From DAOUJH01 sp965116555 (GTDB lineage: Bacteria > Chloroflexota > Dehalococcoidia > Lucifugimonadales > QGNO01), in the NCBI GenBank assembly GCA_965116555.1, contig OZ220698.1, forward strand, positions 248,001 to 312,000: a DNA stretch of 64,000 bases, given 5' to 3'. The notes under the pieces were generated by a model. The model worked only from the letters and a program-made list of their open reading frames with translations, made no database searches and was not told where the DNA came from. Shown in pieces: positions 42,485 through 50,644 of the stretch. Numbering within the stretch: the stretch's first letter is position 1; every line of letters begins with the position of its first letter. The position numbers were made by a program, and so were the translations under genes.

Positions 42485-43684
42485 ATGACCAGACCATTGA
42501 GCGGTGTACGAGTCCTTGACCTGACCAGGCTTCTGGCCGGACCGTTCTGCACCATGATCCTGGCGGACTTGGGCGCGGACGTGATCAAGATAGAGCGCCC
42601 GGGGCAGGGCGATCCGGCACGGAACTTGGGACCGTTGGTGGGAGATAATGAAGCCGCATATTTCATAAGCATCAACCGGGGTAAGAAAAGTATCACGTTG
42701 AACCTGTTTTCGGAAGAGGGGCAGAAACTGGTCCACTCCATGCTGCCTCACTGCGACGTGCTCGTTGAGAACTTTGTCCCGGGCACCATGGCCCGCTTTG
42801 GACTGGAGTATGAGAGGGTGAAGAGCCTGCACCCCAGCCTTATCTACGCCTCCATCTCCGGTTTCGGGCAGGACGGCCCGGAATCGCAGCGTCCCGCCCT
42901 GGACATAGTGGTGCAGGCCATGGGCGGACTGATCAGCGTTACCGGCCAGCCGGACGGCCCGCTGACTCGCCCCGGGGCATCCCTGGGAGACAGCTTAGCC
43001 GGAGTGTTCACCGCGCTCTCCGTACTGGCCGCTCTCTACCAGCGCGAGGCCACTGGGCAGGGACAGTACATAGACATATCCATGCTGGACTGCCAGGTGA
43101 TGATGATGGAAAACGCCCTCTCCCGCTATTTCTCTACGGGAGCAGTCCCAGGCCCGATAGGCGCAAGGCATCCCGTAGCCGCGCCGTTCCAGATATTCCA
43201 GGCCAGCGACCGCAGCTTTGTGGTGGCGCTGCTCAGCGACGATCCCGCCGTATGGCATCGCTTCTGCGGGGCGATAGAGCGCCCGGACCTGGCTGCGGAC
43301 GCGCGCTTCCAGACCAACCGCGACCGCATGGGGTGCTACGACGCGCTTCTGGCTCCTGTACTGGATGCGCTGTTCCTAGAAAAGCCCGCATCGCACTGGC
43401 TGACCGCGCTGACGGAGGCGGACATTCCCTGCGGCCCGGTGAACAGCATCGCCGACGTAGCTGGGGACGCACAGGTCAACCACCGCGGCATGATCGCCGA
43501 CATACCGCACAATTCCAGGGGAACCTGGAAGGTGGCCAATACGCCGTTCAATTTCAGCCAAGCCGCCACCGGCCCCGCCGGGGCTTCACCCGGTCTGGGT
43601 GAGCATACCTCTGAGATATTGGACTGTTTGCTGGGCATTTCTGGAGACGAGGTAACGCGGTTACGCAATGCAGGAGCTATCTAA
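42485..43684 (+). CDS. Class III (CaiB/BaiF) CoA-transferase in the menE position
   Basis: A 399-aa family III CoA-transferase: GVRVLDLTRLLAGPF at the N-terminus, LADLGADVIKIERPG, the SINRGKKSITLN strand, and the catalytic Asp in IDISMLDCQV, which forms the acyl-enzyme anhydride in this family. Members move CoA from a donor such as succinyl-CoA to a carboxylate. It lies between menC and menB where an OSB-CoA ligase (menE) is expected, and none is present. It may therefore make o-succinylbenzoyl-CoA; this is inference. Related BbsEF enzymes activate benzylsuccinate, a similar aryl-succinate. AGGAGGAG lies before ATG 42485. Confidence 0.88.
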   Translation: MTRPLSGVRVLDLTRLLAGPFCTMILADLGADVIKIERPGQGDPARNLGPLVGDNEAAYFISINRGKKSITLNLFSEEGQKLVHSMLPHCDVLVENFVPGTMARFGLEYERVKSLHPSLIYASISGFGQDGPESQRPALDIVVQAMGGLISVTGQPDGPLTRPGASLGDSLAGVFTALSVLAALYQREATGQGQYIDISMLDCQVMMMENALSRYFSTGAVPGPIGARHPVAAPFQIFQASDRSFVVALLSDDPAVWHRFCGAIERPDLAADARFQTNRDRMGCYDALLAPVLDALFLEKPASHWLTALTEADIPCGPVNSIADVAGDAQVNHRGMIADIPHNSRGTWKVANTPFNFSQAATGPAGASPGLGEHTSEILDCLLGISGDEVTRLRNAGAI

Positions 43685-43703
43685 CCGACATTTGGAGGAA
43701 CCT

Positions 43704-44501
43704 ATGGACAACTATGAGGACATCATCTACACAAAGGAAGGCGGCGTGGCAAAGGTATCCATCAATCGCCCGCGGGTGCTCAACGCTTTCCGCCCTCTCA
43801 CCGTTGACGAAATGCGGGACGCTTTCCAGGACGCCTGGAACGATACCCAGGTGGGCGTTGTGGTGCTCACCGGCGAAAACGGCAATTTCTGCACCGGCGG
43901 CGACGTGAAGACACGCGGAGAAGGCGGCTACCAGGACGAAGGCGGCGGCGTTCGGCTGCAGGTCACCCATCTGCACAGACTGATCCGCGAGATTCCCAAG
44001 CCCGTCATCGCGATGGTGGACGGCTATGCCATCGGCGGGGGACACGTGCTCCACGTACTTTGCGACCTGACCATCGCCTCGGACAGGGCGGTCTTCGGGC
44101 AGATAGGCCCCAAGTTCGGCAGCTTCGACGCCGGGTTCGGCGCTATTTACCTGGCGCGCATCGTCGGCGAGAAGAAGGCGCGAGAGATCTGGTACCTCTG
44201 CCGCCGCTATCCGGCCCAGGAGGCGCTGCAAATGGGCCTGGTCAATGCCGTGGTGCCTCAGTCGGAGCTTGAATCCACCGTCATGGAGTGGAGCAGGGAG
44301 CTGCTGGAGAAGAGTCCCATGGCACTGAGGTTCCTCAAGCACGGCTTCAATGCGGACACCGACCACGTCTACGGCATACAGAACCTGGCCCACGGAGCTA
44401 CCGCCCTCTACTACACCACGGACGAATGCAGAGAAGGCAGCAACGCTTTCTTGGAGAAGCGCGCTCCCGACTTTGACAGATTCCGCCATCATCCCTGGTA
44501 G
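43704..44501 (+). CDS. menB: 1,4-Dihydroxy-2-naphthoyl-CoA synthase MenB
   Basis: Ring-closing crotonase-fold enzyme acting on o-succinylbenzoyl-CoA. The 265-aa protein shows MenB-specific segments: NAFRPLTVDEM, the GGDVKTRG and GGGHVLHVLCDLTIA oxyanion regions, FGQIGPKFGSFDAGFG, LARIVGEKKAREIWYLCRRY and the C-terminal ALYYTTDECREG. GGAGGA precedes ATG 43704, which lies 19 bp after the CoA-transferase stop. Its CoA-ester substrate must come from an activating enzyme that is missing as MenE. Confidence 0.97.
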   Translation: MDNYEDIIYTKEGGVAKVSINRPRVLNAFRPLTVDEMRDAFQDAWNDTQVGVVVLTGENGNFCTGGDVKTRGEGGYQDEGGGVRLQVTHLHRLIREIPKPVIAMVDGYAIGGGHVLHVLCDLTIASDRAVFGQIGPKFGSFDAGFGAIYLARIVGEKKAREIWYLCRRYPAQEALQMGLVNAVVPQSELESTVMEWSRELLEKSPMALRFLKHGFNADTDHVYGIQNLAHGATALYYTTDECREGSNAFLEKRAPDFDRFRHHPW

Positions 44502-44511
44502 GTTTACAACA

Positions 44512-45447
44512 GTGGAGCAAAGAGCCGCGTCAACCCTTTCTCTACGGGGCAAGCTGGATGCCTGGTACAGGGCGTCGCGCCCGTTCACCCTGCCTGCATC
44601 CGTAGTCCCCGTCCTGGTTGGCTCTGCACTCGCCTTTAGCGAAGGGCAGGCGAGCGTCATTTTGTTCGTCCTCATCCTAGTGGCGTCGCTTCTGGTGCAG
44701 GTTGGTGCAAACCTCGTCGACGAGTATTCGGACCACGGGCGCGTGGAGGAAGGCGGCAAGGTGATGGCCCCCTACAAGGTGATATCGCTGGGCCTGCTCT
44801 CGGTGCGGGCGGTGAAGCTGGGTGCGCTAACCTCGTTTGGCCTTGCTACTCTCGTTGGTCTCTACATCGTGGCGGTTACCGGCTGGCCCATCCTGGTTGC
44901 TTGTCTGGCAAGTCTGGCCGCGGCCTATCTTTACGCCGGAGGCCCCAAGCCTTTGGGGGCTTACGCTGTTGGACAGCCCATGGTCTTTGTTTTCATGGGA
45001 CTGATCATGGTGATGGGTACCTACTACGTGCACACGCAGAACCTGACCGTGGAGTCGTTGTTGCTCGCCGCCGCTGTGGGCAGCACGACCACCGCCATCC
45101 TCGTCGCCAACGACCTGCGGGATATGGAAGAGGACCTGGGCGCAGGAAAGAGCACCCCGGTCACCCTCTGGGGACGTCCTTTTGGCCGGTTGCTCTGGAC
45201 TACGTTGGTGGCGGTGGGATTCGCTTTGCCTACAACGCTTGCCGTCTTTGGCAGCATGGGCCTGCTGCTGTTTCTACCGTTCCTTGCATTGCCCAGGGCT
45301 TACCAAACCTGGCGCACCCTACGACACGGCAACGACCGTCCCGCCCTTCTGGTTGGCCTCAGGCAATCGGCTAGCTTCCACTGGTGGTACGGAGTCCTCC
45401 TTGCTCTGGGGGTTGGCCTGGGCAGGTTCGACTGGTACCTTGTTTAG
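44512..45447 (+). CDS. menA: 1,4-Dihydroxy-2-naphthoate prenyltransferase MenA
   Basis: Attaches the polyprenyl tail to DHNA in the membrane, giving demethylmenaquinone. The 311-aa UbiA-superfamily protein has about nine membrane helices, the first Asp-rich motif NLVDEYSD, and the second in LVANDLRDMEEDL with GKSTPVTLWG, as is usual for MenA. The start is GTG 44512, 11 bp after menB. Confidence 0.94.
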   Translation: MEQRAASTLSLRGKLDAWYRASRPFTLPASVVPVLVGSALAFSEGQASVILFVLILVASLLVQVGANLVDEYSDHGRVEEGGKVMAPYKVISLGLLSVRAVKLGALTSFGLATLVGLYIVAVTGWPILVACLASLAAAYLYAGGPKPLGAYAVGQPMVFVFMGLIMVMGTYYVHTQNLTVESLLLAAAVGSTTTAILVANDLRDMEEDLGAGKSTPVTLWGRPFGRLLWTTLVAVGFALPTTLAVFGSMGLLLFLPFLALPRAYQTWRTLRHGNDRPALLVGLRQSASFHWWYGVLLALGVGLGRFDWYLV

Positions 45448-45455
45448 GAGTGCAG

Positions 45456-45875
45456 ATGACAGATGTAGAGAGACCGCCTAGCTTTCGCCAGCAGGTTCGC
45501 GTTCGCTGGGTCGATACCGATGCCTCGCGGCGGATACACTACACCGCCATGTTCCGCTTCTTTGAGGTGGCGGAGAGCGAGTTCATGCGTTCCCTGGGGT
45601 TCACCAGCGCCCGCTTCCGCGAAATGGGCCTCGACCTGCCCAGGGTGCACGTAAGCTGCGACTTCAAAGTCCCGATCCTCCATGACGAGCTGCTGCAGAT
45701 GGGCGTAAGCGTGGAGAGGGTGGGAAATACCTCGGTCACCCTCAGCTACGTCGCCGAAAAGGAGGACGGCACAGCCGCCGCCGAAGGCAGAATGACCTTT
45801 GTCACCGTGAGCTTGGAGAGCGGAAGACCGATCCCGGTGCCGGATGCGCTGCGTGAAGCGCTGTCTAGCTCGTAG
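45456..45875 (+). CDS. menI: Hot-dog acyl-CoA thioesterase, probable DHNA-CoA thioesterase
   Basis: A 139-aa YbgC/4HBT-type thioesterase: RWVDTDASRRIHYTAMFRFFE holds the catalytic Asp and the active-site helix. In the men locus it most likely hydrolyses 1,4-dihydroxy-2-naphthoyl-CoA to DHNA before MenA. The gene name rests on context; other acyl-CoA substrates are possible. AGGAG lies 6 bases before ATG 45456. trmD starts 2 bp after its stop. Confidence 0.78.
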   Translation: MTDVERPPSFRQQVRVRWVDTDASRRIHYTAMFRFFEVAESEFMRSLGFTSARFREMGLDLPRVHVSCDFKVPILHDELLQMGVSVERVGNTSVTLSYVAEKEDGTAAAEGRMTFVTVSLESGRPIPVPDALREALSSS

Positions 45876-45877
45876 CC

Positions 45878-46609
45878 ATGCAAATCGACGTGTTCACGCT
45901 CTTTCCCGAGATGTTCCAGGGGCCTTTGCAGGGCAGCATCCTGGGTCGTGCCGTGGAGCGCGGCCTGCTCAGCGTAGACCTGCACAACTTCCGTGACCAC
46001 GCCCAAGACCGCCATCACACCGTGGACGACTATGCCTACGGCGGCGGCCCTGGCATGGTGCTCAAGCCCGAACCGCTGTTCCAAGCCGTCGAGTCCCTTC
46101 TCGGCGCGCCGCCTCAATGTCCCGTGGTTCTGCTCACGCCCCAGGGTAGGGTGTTCCGGCAGGTCGACGCCGAGCGGCTCGCCGGGGAGGAGCGTTTCGC
46201 CTTGATCTGCGGCCACTACGAGGGGTTCGACGAACGGATAAGCGAGCATCTTGCCACCGAGGAGCTGAGCATCGGCGACTTTGTGCTCACCGGCGGTGAG
46301 CTCGCCGCCATGGTGGTCATCGACGCCGTTGCCCGGCTTCTGCCCGGCGTGCTGGGCTCGGACGAATCGGCGGTTGCTGACTCGCATACCTCCGGCCTGT
46401 TGCAGCACCCGCAGTATACCCGTCCCGCCGAGTTCCGCGGCTGGAGCGTCCCCGACGTCCTGCTCTCCGGCGACCACCAAGCCGTTGCCAAGTGGCGCCG
46501 ACAGCAGTCTCTGCGACGCACTCTGCAACGAAGGCCGGATATGCTGAAGAAGGCGGATCTTTCGGAGGAGGACAGGGAGTTGTTGCGGGAGATTGGATGG
46601 GAGGAGTAG
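45878..46609 (+). CDS. trmD: tRNA (guanine-37-N1)-methyltransferase
   Basis: Methylates G37 next to the anticodon to prevent frameshifting. The 243-aa SPOUT enzyme has the family motifs VFTLFPEMF, YGGGPGMVLKPEP, ICGHYEGFDERI (trefoil knot) and IGDFVLTGGELA. In most bacteria trmD is followed by rplS; here rplS is 3.5 kb further, after toxin-antitoxin and other genes. It is the last gene of the men transcript by spacing. Confidence 0.97.
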   Translation: MQIDVFTLFPEMFQGPLQGSILGRAVERGLLSVDLHNFRDHAQDRHHTVDDYAYGGGPGMVLKPEPLFQAVESLLGAPPQCPVVLLTPQGRVFRQVDAERLAGEERFALICGHYEGFDERISEHLATEELSIGDFVLTGGELAAMVVIDAVARLLPGVLGSDESAVADSHTSGLLQHPQYTRPAEFRGWSVPDVLLSGDHQAVAKWRRQQSLRRTLQRRPDMLKKADLSEEDRELLREIGWEE

Positions 46610-46864
46610 CTAGGCGTAGGCGCGGCTTCTATGGGTTATATGCAGAACTGTAATCGTGTGTATTTCATATTCCAGAGTGAATATCACACGCCAATCGCCA
46701 ACCCGTAATCGCCACTCGTTGTCTCTATTGCGCAGCCGTCGCACGTCTCCGTGACCTTCTTGTGCGAAACGCTCAATTGCGGCATATACTCGAGAGGCTA
46801 TGCTCCGGTCCAGATTACGCAGATCGCGATGAGCACGTCTGCTGTATTGGACAAGCCATCTCAC
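46610..46864 (-). CDS. RelE/ParE family toxin
   Basis: An 84-aa basic protein of the RelE fold: YSRRAHRDLRNLD at the N-terminus, VRRLRNRDNEWRLRVGDWRVIFTL with the conserved Arg residues, and a C-terminal HRSRAY. RelE toxins cut mRNA on the ribosome; ParE ones block gyrase, and the two are not separable here. It overlaps its antitoxin gene by 4 bp. Confidence 0.88.
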   Translation of the reverse strand: MRWLVQYSRRAHRDLRNLDRSIASRVYAAIERFAQEGHGDVRRLRNRDNEWRLRVGDWRVIFTLEYEIHTITVLHITHRSRAYA

Positions 46865-47106
46865 AAAATATCTTCTTGGACCGCTTCAGATGAAATAACG
46901 CGACCCTTTTCCAAATCTTCCTTAGCCTCGCTGATGGCTTGCTCCTCGTCTTTGGAAAGCGGTTCGTCATCTTCCGGCGCTTCCAGCAAAGCTCTCAGCA
47001 CCGGATCGCTGGGGTTGCGCAGATATTCCAAGTAACGCTTTGCGGCATCCAATTCGCTGTCTGACAGCTCTGAAACTAGCTTGTAGAGGTCTTCTTTAGT
47101 AGCCAT
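46861..47106 (-). CDS. Antitoxin of the RelE/ParE-type pair
   Basis: An 81-aa acidic protein with an N-terminal helical region (MATKEDLYKLVSELSDSELD) and a C-terminal toxin-binding segment (EAKEDLEKGRVISSEAVQEDI) typical of small RelE partners. ATG 47106 is the first codon of the conserved region. It precedes the toxin and overlaps it. Confidence 0.75.
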   Translation of the reverse strand: MATKEDLYKLVSELSDSELDAAKRYLEYLRNPSDPVLRALLEAPEDDEPLSKDEEQAISEAKEDLEKGRVISSEAVQEDIL

Positions 47107-47212
47107 ACCATCCTCAGCTTGCATTGTACACTACGGCTCTTCGACAGCACACTCGCCAGTCCCGGGGATAGGCTGGGACCGGCTCGATGGCAAATTGCAT
47201 ATGGTTCCCTTT

Positions 47213-47599
47213 TTAAGACCCCGGCAACGGCTTGACGTGCTCCTCCAGCCACTCTTTCAGCTCGGCGAAGCGGAACGAGTTGGTCTGGAACAACCGCATG
47301 AAGAACGCGTATGCCTCGTCGTTGTCGCAGTCGATGAAGTGACCGTTGAGGCCCAGAAATGCATCAACAGTGCCCAAAGCCGTTCGTTTGTTGCCGTCGA
47401 CAAGGGGGTGATTCATAGCAAGGCTCTCCATCATGGCGGCGGCCTCTTCGATGAGTCCGTCGTAGTAGCCCATCTGGGGTCGCAGGAGGGCAGACTCCAA
47501 TGCTCCCATGTCCCGCAGACCCATGGAGCCACCGAACTGCTCAACTAGGTCGTCATGGATGGTGATGACTTCCTCCAGGGTTGGGAAGAGATGGATCAT
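47213..47599 (-). CDS. Fic/Doc-family toxin (death-on-curing)
   Basis: A 128-aa Doc-like protein with the Fic motif HPLVDGNKRTAL, the catalytic His first. Doc phosphorylates EF-Tu; Fic proteins add AMP. Length, the N-terminal LRDMGALESAL and ending in EWLEEHV support Doc. Its start overlaps the antitoxin stop by 4 bp. Confidence 0.9.
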   Translation of the reverse strand: MIHLFPTLEEVITIHDDLVEQFGGSMGLRDMGALESALLRPQMGYYDGLIEEAAAMMESLAMNHPLVDGNKRTALGTVDAFLGLNGHFIDCDNDEAYAFFMRLFQTNSFRFAELKEWLEEHVKPLPGS

Positions 47600-47826
47600 G
47601 ACTTGGCCAGCAACTCGTAGAGGCGCCGGTTCCGTTCCAGGCTGGCCCGGTAGTGGGCCATGACCTCAGGCCGGACGTTCTGCTGCCTTCGGGCTTCGAT
47701 GTAGCTGCTCATGGCGTCCTCCAGCACCGCCTGCAAGTGGCGGCCCTCAATGCGGGCGATCTCCCGCATGGCCGAAAGCAACTCCGGCGCTGCCTGGCTG
47801 GAAAACTTCTCTCGTGTGGAAACCAT
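47596..47826 (-). CDS. Antitoxin of the Doc pair, ribbon-helix-helix-like
   Basis: A 76-aa protein: an N-terminal part reading KFSSQAAPELLSAMREIARIEG looks like a ribbon-helix-helix DNA-binding fold, then a charged helix. It does not resemble the classical Phd. ATG 47826 is chosen for GGGAGG 8 bases upstream. It sits downstream of a strong palindromic operator. Confidence 0.72.
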   Translation of the reverse strand: MVSTREKFSSQAAPELLSAMREIARIEGRHLQAVLEDAMSSYIEARRQQNVRPEVMAHYRASLERNRRLYELLAKS

Positions 47827-47876
47827 TGATGTAACCTCCCTTGCACGTCTTCCCATTGTGGAGCGCAGGCGTCATG

Positions 47877-47898
47877 TTGTCAAGAATTGTCTTGACAA
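47877..47898. promoter_or_regulatory. Operator palindrome over the -35 of the Doc module
   Basis: TTGTCAAG (47877-47884) and CTTGACAA (47891-47898) are perfect inverted arms 6 bases apart. On the minus strand the arm nearer the gene contributes TTGACA, followed after 17 bp by CACAAT, a promoter for the antitoxin gene. This gives classical autorepression geometry. Confidence 0.7.
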
Positions 47899-48041
47899 TG
47901 ATGGATGGGGCCTCAAGCACCCTTAGAGGCCAGACATGCCGGAGAGGACGGCTCTTTTCTTAGGGACAGGTAGCTATTAAAGGGAGATTGGCTAGGAGGA
48001 TAGCTAGACGCGTAGAAACCTGTCTAGCAGTCTGTGAATTG

Positions 48042-48467
48042 TCAGGTTATTTGCTTTTTGGGAAGGTCTAACCACTCTATCCGTTCCAACCCTTCAAATA
48101 CTTCATCGTAGTTGTGACGATGCTTATTAGTGCTACCATGAACGAGTGCATCCATCTCAAAGACGTGCATAATCTGCCGCTTTTCATCAAACGTCATTTC
48201 CAATGCACGATCATTCAACACTAACTTAAGCTCAGAGCACATCTTCCCAAACAAAACATACGGAATGTCATCCGTATAGAGATTGACAGCTTTGCGCGCA
48301 GCATCTATGTGTTCTCGTTCTCGTATTATCATCTCTCTTATATGTTTAATCTGTTCCGTTCTACGGAACCGAGCGTTAAACCAGCCAACTATCCACCTAA
48401 TGATAGAGACCACAAGTCCGGCTATTGCGCCCGCGATAGCACCTGTGATTACGGCATCCACAGGCAC
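48042..48467 (-). CDS. Hypothetical protein with N-terminal membrane anchor
   Basis: A 141-aa protein with one N-terminal glycine/alanine-rich membrane helix (about 8-30), then a soluble helical domain (REMIIREREHIDAARKAV, then DEKRQIMHVFEMDALVHG). No family recognised. The region is less GC-rich and its codon use looks less biased than in the core genes, which suggests acquisition. It is isolated, with 127 bp and 215 bp gaps on either side. Confidence 0.5.
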   Translation of the reverse strand: MPVDAVITGAIAGAIAGLVVSIIRWIVGWFNARFRRTEQIKHIREMIIREREHIDAARKAVNLYTDDIPYVLFGKMCSELKLVLNDRALEMTFDEKRQIMHVFEMDALVHGSTNKHRHNYDEVFEGLERIEWLDLPKKQIT

Positions 48468-48594
48468 GATTCTACTATCTACGTCAACTTATGCAGCAGA
48501 AGGGAACCACATGAGCAGCTTGTTGAGAAAAGTGCAAAACTCCGTATGGCTAAGTACTTAGCCCAAGCCTGAAGCGTTGGGCAAAGCATGTCTA

Positions 48595-49101
48595 CTAGCC
48601 AGTCGCCTCAAGGAAGACCACGAAATCAAGGTCCCCCGGCGACTGGCCGTACTCCGTGAGGAGTGCGGCGGCTTCAGAGCGGTGCTGGGTACCGTGGTTC
48701 ACGACGTGCACCAAGTAATACCAGAGCAAAGACTCCTCTCCTCTTAGCGCCCGGACTTGCTGTGGCCACTTGGATTGGCCGTAATGCAGCGCCAAGTCAT
48801 CGTCGGTTAGGGTTGCCAGGTAGCTCCTCATAGCTCTTTCTTCTTCCCGTCTCCGCGTCTCCAGACTCTCAAGCGTGGAGTATAGCTTCTCGTCTAAGCG
48901 GTTAATAGCGGCGTCTTCAAAACGGGCTCGCCACGCTGTCTCAGCGTTTAGTATATGGCGCAACGTCCCACGCAGACCGCCGTGTGGAAAGCTCTCGGTC
49001 GCCTCAAACTGTTGCAGGGTCACTTTTTGCGCTGAACGGAAGATTTGATCGTTGGCCCAGTAGTTGTACTCGTAGAGCGTCTTGACGTCGTCGATGTTCA
49101 T
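48595..49101 (-). CDS. DinB family protein
   Basis: A 168-aa four-helix-bundle protein. N-terminal LYEYNYWANDQIF, the middle RGTLRHILNAETAWRARF and VVNHGTQHRSEAAALLTEYG carry three His in the DinB/YfiT metal-binding arrangement. DinB-superfamily members include thiol transferases using bacillithiol or mycothiol and proteins with no known reaction. AGGAGGAG precedes ATG 49101. Confidence 0.85.
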   Translation of the reverse strand: MNIDDVKTLYEYNYWANDQIFRSAQKVTLQQFEATESFPHGGLRGTLRHILNAETAWRARFEDAAINRLDEKLYSTLESLETRRREEERAMRSYLATLTDDDLALHYGQSKWPQQVRALRGEESLLWYYLVHVVNHGTQHRSEAAALLTEYGQSPGDLDFVVFLEATG

Positions 49102-49210
49102 GTGACTCCTCCTTGGACACGCCGCGTTCAATATATTACATGCACTTCCCCGTTGTCCCAGAGGCGTGTGCATAATACACTGGATCGGTCGGGCCAAACT
49201 TGGAGGCGGT

Positions 49211-49966
49211 ATGGAGAAGGTCGACTACGATGCGCGCATGCACGCCGTCTACGCCGCCGGCCGGCAGATGTCGCCGGATGCACTAAGAACCTGGATGGAG
49301 GCGTTCGCTCGCCACCTGCCGGAGACACGGCCGCTGGCCTGGTTAGACCTGGGCTCGGGTACCGGTCGCATGACTCCCTCTTTGGCGAGCGCCTTCGGCG
49401 GCCCTGCCCATGGAGTCGAGCCGTCAGACAAGATGCGGGCTCAAGCCGTTGCCTACGCTGGCCATCCCGCCGTCACGTATACGTCTGGGTCTGCCGAGCA
49501 CATCCCGTTGCCAGATGCCTCGTGTGACGCAGCATTGCTTTTCTTCGTCTGGCACCACGTAGTCAATCGCGAGGACGCTGTACAGGAGTTGCGCCGGGTG
49601 GTCAAGCCAGGCGGCAAGCTCTTCGTGCAGGCGAACTTCTCCGACAGGATGCCCGATACCTGGTGGTTCCGCGTGGTGCCCGAATGGCTGAAAGTCGACA
49701 AGGCGCGGTTCCGGTCCGAGGAAGAGGTTAAAAGTGACTTCACCGGCGCCGGGTGGACGCTCCTCTCTCGCGATGAAGTCACCTGGCTCCGCTCGGCGAA
49801 CCTGGCCGAGGACTTAGTGAAGCTGAAGCTGCGTCCCGTCTCGGCTTTCGAGCACATGAGCGAGGAAGTCGTCGAAGCGGGCTTCGCCAGGATCGAGGCA
49901 GCGCTGCCCTCACTCGGCGAGGGGCCTCAGTACGAGACCAGCGAGCTGCTCGTCTTCCAGCGCTAG
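49211..49966 (+). CDS. SAM-dependent methyltransferase (class I)
   Basis: A 251-aa protein with the Rossmann methyltransferase motifs: WLDLGSGTGRMTPSLA (motif I), GVEPSDKM (post I), SAEHIPLPDASCDAALLFFV (motifs II/III) and RVVKPGGKLFVQ. The substrate is unknown; the Methyltransf_11 type covers many small-molecule methylases. A demethylmenaquinone methylase (MenG/UbiE) is required somewhere and none is adjacent, but this sequence lacks UbiE-specific motifs. GGAGG precedes ATG 49211. Confidence 0.83.
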   Translation: MEKVDYDARMHAVYAAGRQMSPDALRTWMEAFARHLPETRPLAWLDLGSGTGRMTPSLASAFGGPAHGVEPSDKMRAQAVAYAGHPAVTYTSGSAEHIPLPDASCDAALLFFVWHHVVNREDAVQELRRVVKPGGKLFVQANFSDRMPDTWWFRVVPEWLKVDKARFRSEEEVKSDFTGAGWTLLSRDEVTWLRSANLAEDLVKLKLRPVSAFEHMSEEVVEAGFARIEAALPSLGEGPQYETSELLVFQR

Positions 49967-50174
49967 CAGTGCACGTTCCGTCGTCTCGCGATGTCTCGTT
50001 CGCCGGTGCGGCCCGACAAGGCGCTGCCCCGAAGGGCGAAAGGCCAGCGCCGTCAGTGGCGCCCAAGAGTCGCCTCAATCCTAATTTGCACTTCCCTCGT
50101 CGCTACGCTCATCTTTACAGACCACGGCCTTCACGTTAAACTAGACCAGTTGTCATTTTAGCCATCGGATTCCT

Positions 50175-50516
50175 ATGAACATCGATACCGTAGTACACGT
50201 AGAACCGAACCCCAAAGTCCAGGAGTTTCGCCCCGGCGACACCGTGCGAGTCGGCATGCGCATCCGAGAAGGAGAGCGCGAGCGCGTCCAGGTCTTTGAA
50301 GGCGTAGTGATTCGCAGGCAGGGCAGGGGGCCCGGAGTTTCCTTCACCGTGCGCCGCGTCACTCACGGCATCGGCGTGGAGCGGACGTTTCCCGTCTACT
50401 CGCCCAGGCTGGATAGCGTGCAAGTGGTGCGCCACGGCGACGTGCGAAGGGCCAAGCTGTACTATCTGAGAGGTCGCACAGGTAGAGCGGCGCGCATCAA
50501 AGAGCGTCGACGCTAG
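50175..50516 (+). CDS. rplS: 50S ribosomal protein L19
   Basis: A 113-aa ribosomal protein at the subunit interface. Typical segments: FRPGDTVRVGMRIREGERER, VQVFEGVVIRRQG, FTVRRVTHGIGVERTFP and VRRAKLYYLRGRTGRAARI. The usual trmD neighbour is 3.5 kb upstream. A terminator follows. The 208-bp gap before it has a GGCGCTG/CAGCGCC stem but no clear promoter. Confidence 0.97.
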   Translation: MNIDTVVHVEPNPKVQEFRPGDTVRVGMRIREGERERVQVFEGVVIRRQGRGPGVSFTVRRVTHGIGVERTFPVYSPRLDSVQVVRHGDVRRAKLYYLRGRTGRAARIKERRR

Positions 50517-50547
50517 CTTTCAGACCATCACGGCTTACTGCCTTACG

Positions 50548-50586
50548 GGGGCTTTTCTAAAACAGCGGAGGCCCCTGACTTTTTTC
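50548..50586 (+). terminator. Probable intrinsic terminator after rplS
   Basis: GGGGC (50548-50552) pairs with GCCCC (50571-50575), with an inner TTTT/AAAA pairing, followed by TTTTTT at 50580-50585. Confidence 0.6.
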
Positions 50587-50644
50587 TCTTACCTCTTACC
50601 CGCTGCCTCGGTTATCATCGTAGGAGATTCACCGGAAGGTAGCG

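Noticed and set aside
42458..42832. N-terminal extension of MenC beyond ATG 42457
   Set aside because: The extra sequence is antisense to the CoA-transferase gene and unlike the enolase family N-terminus.
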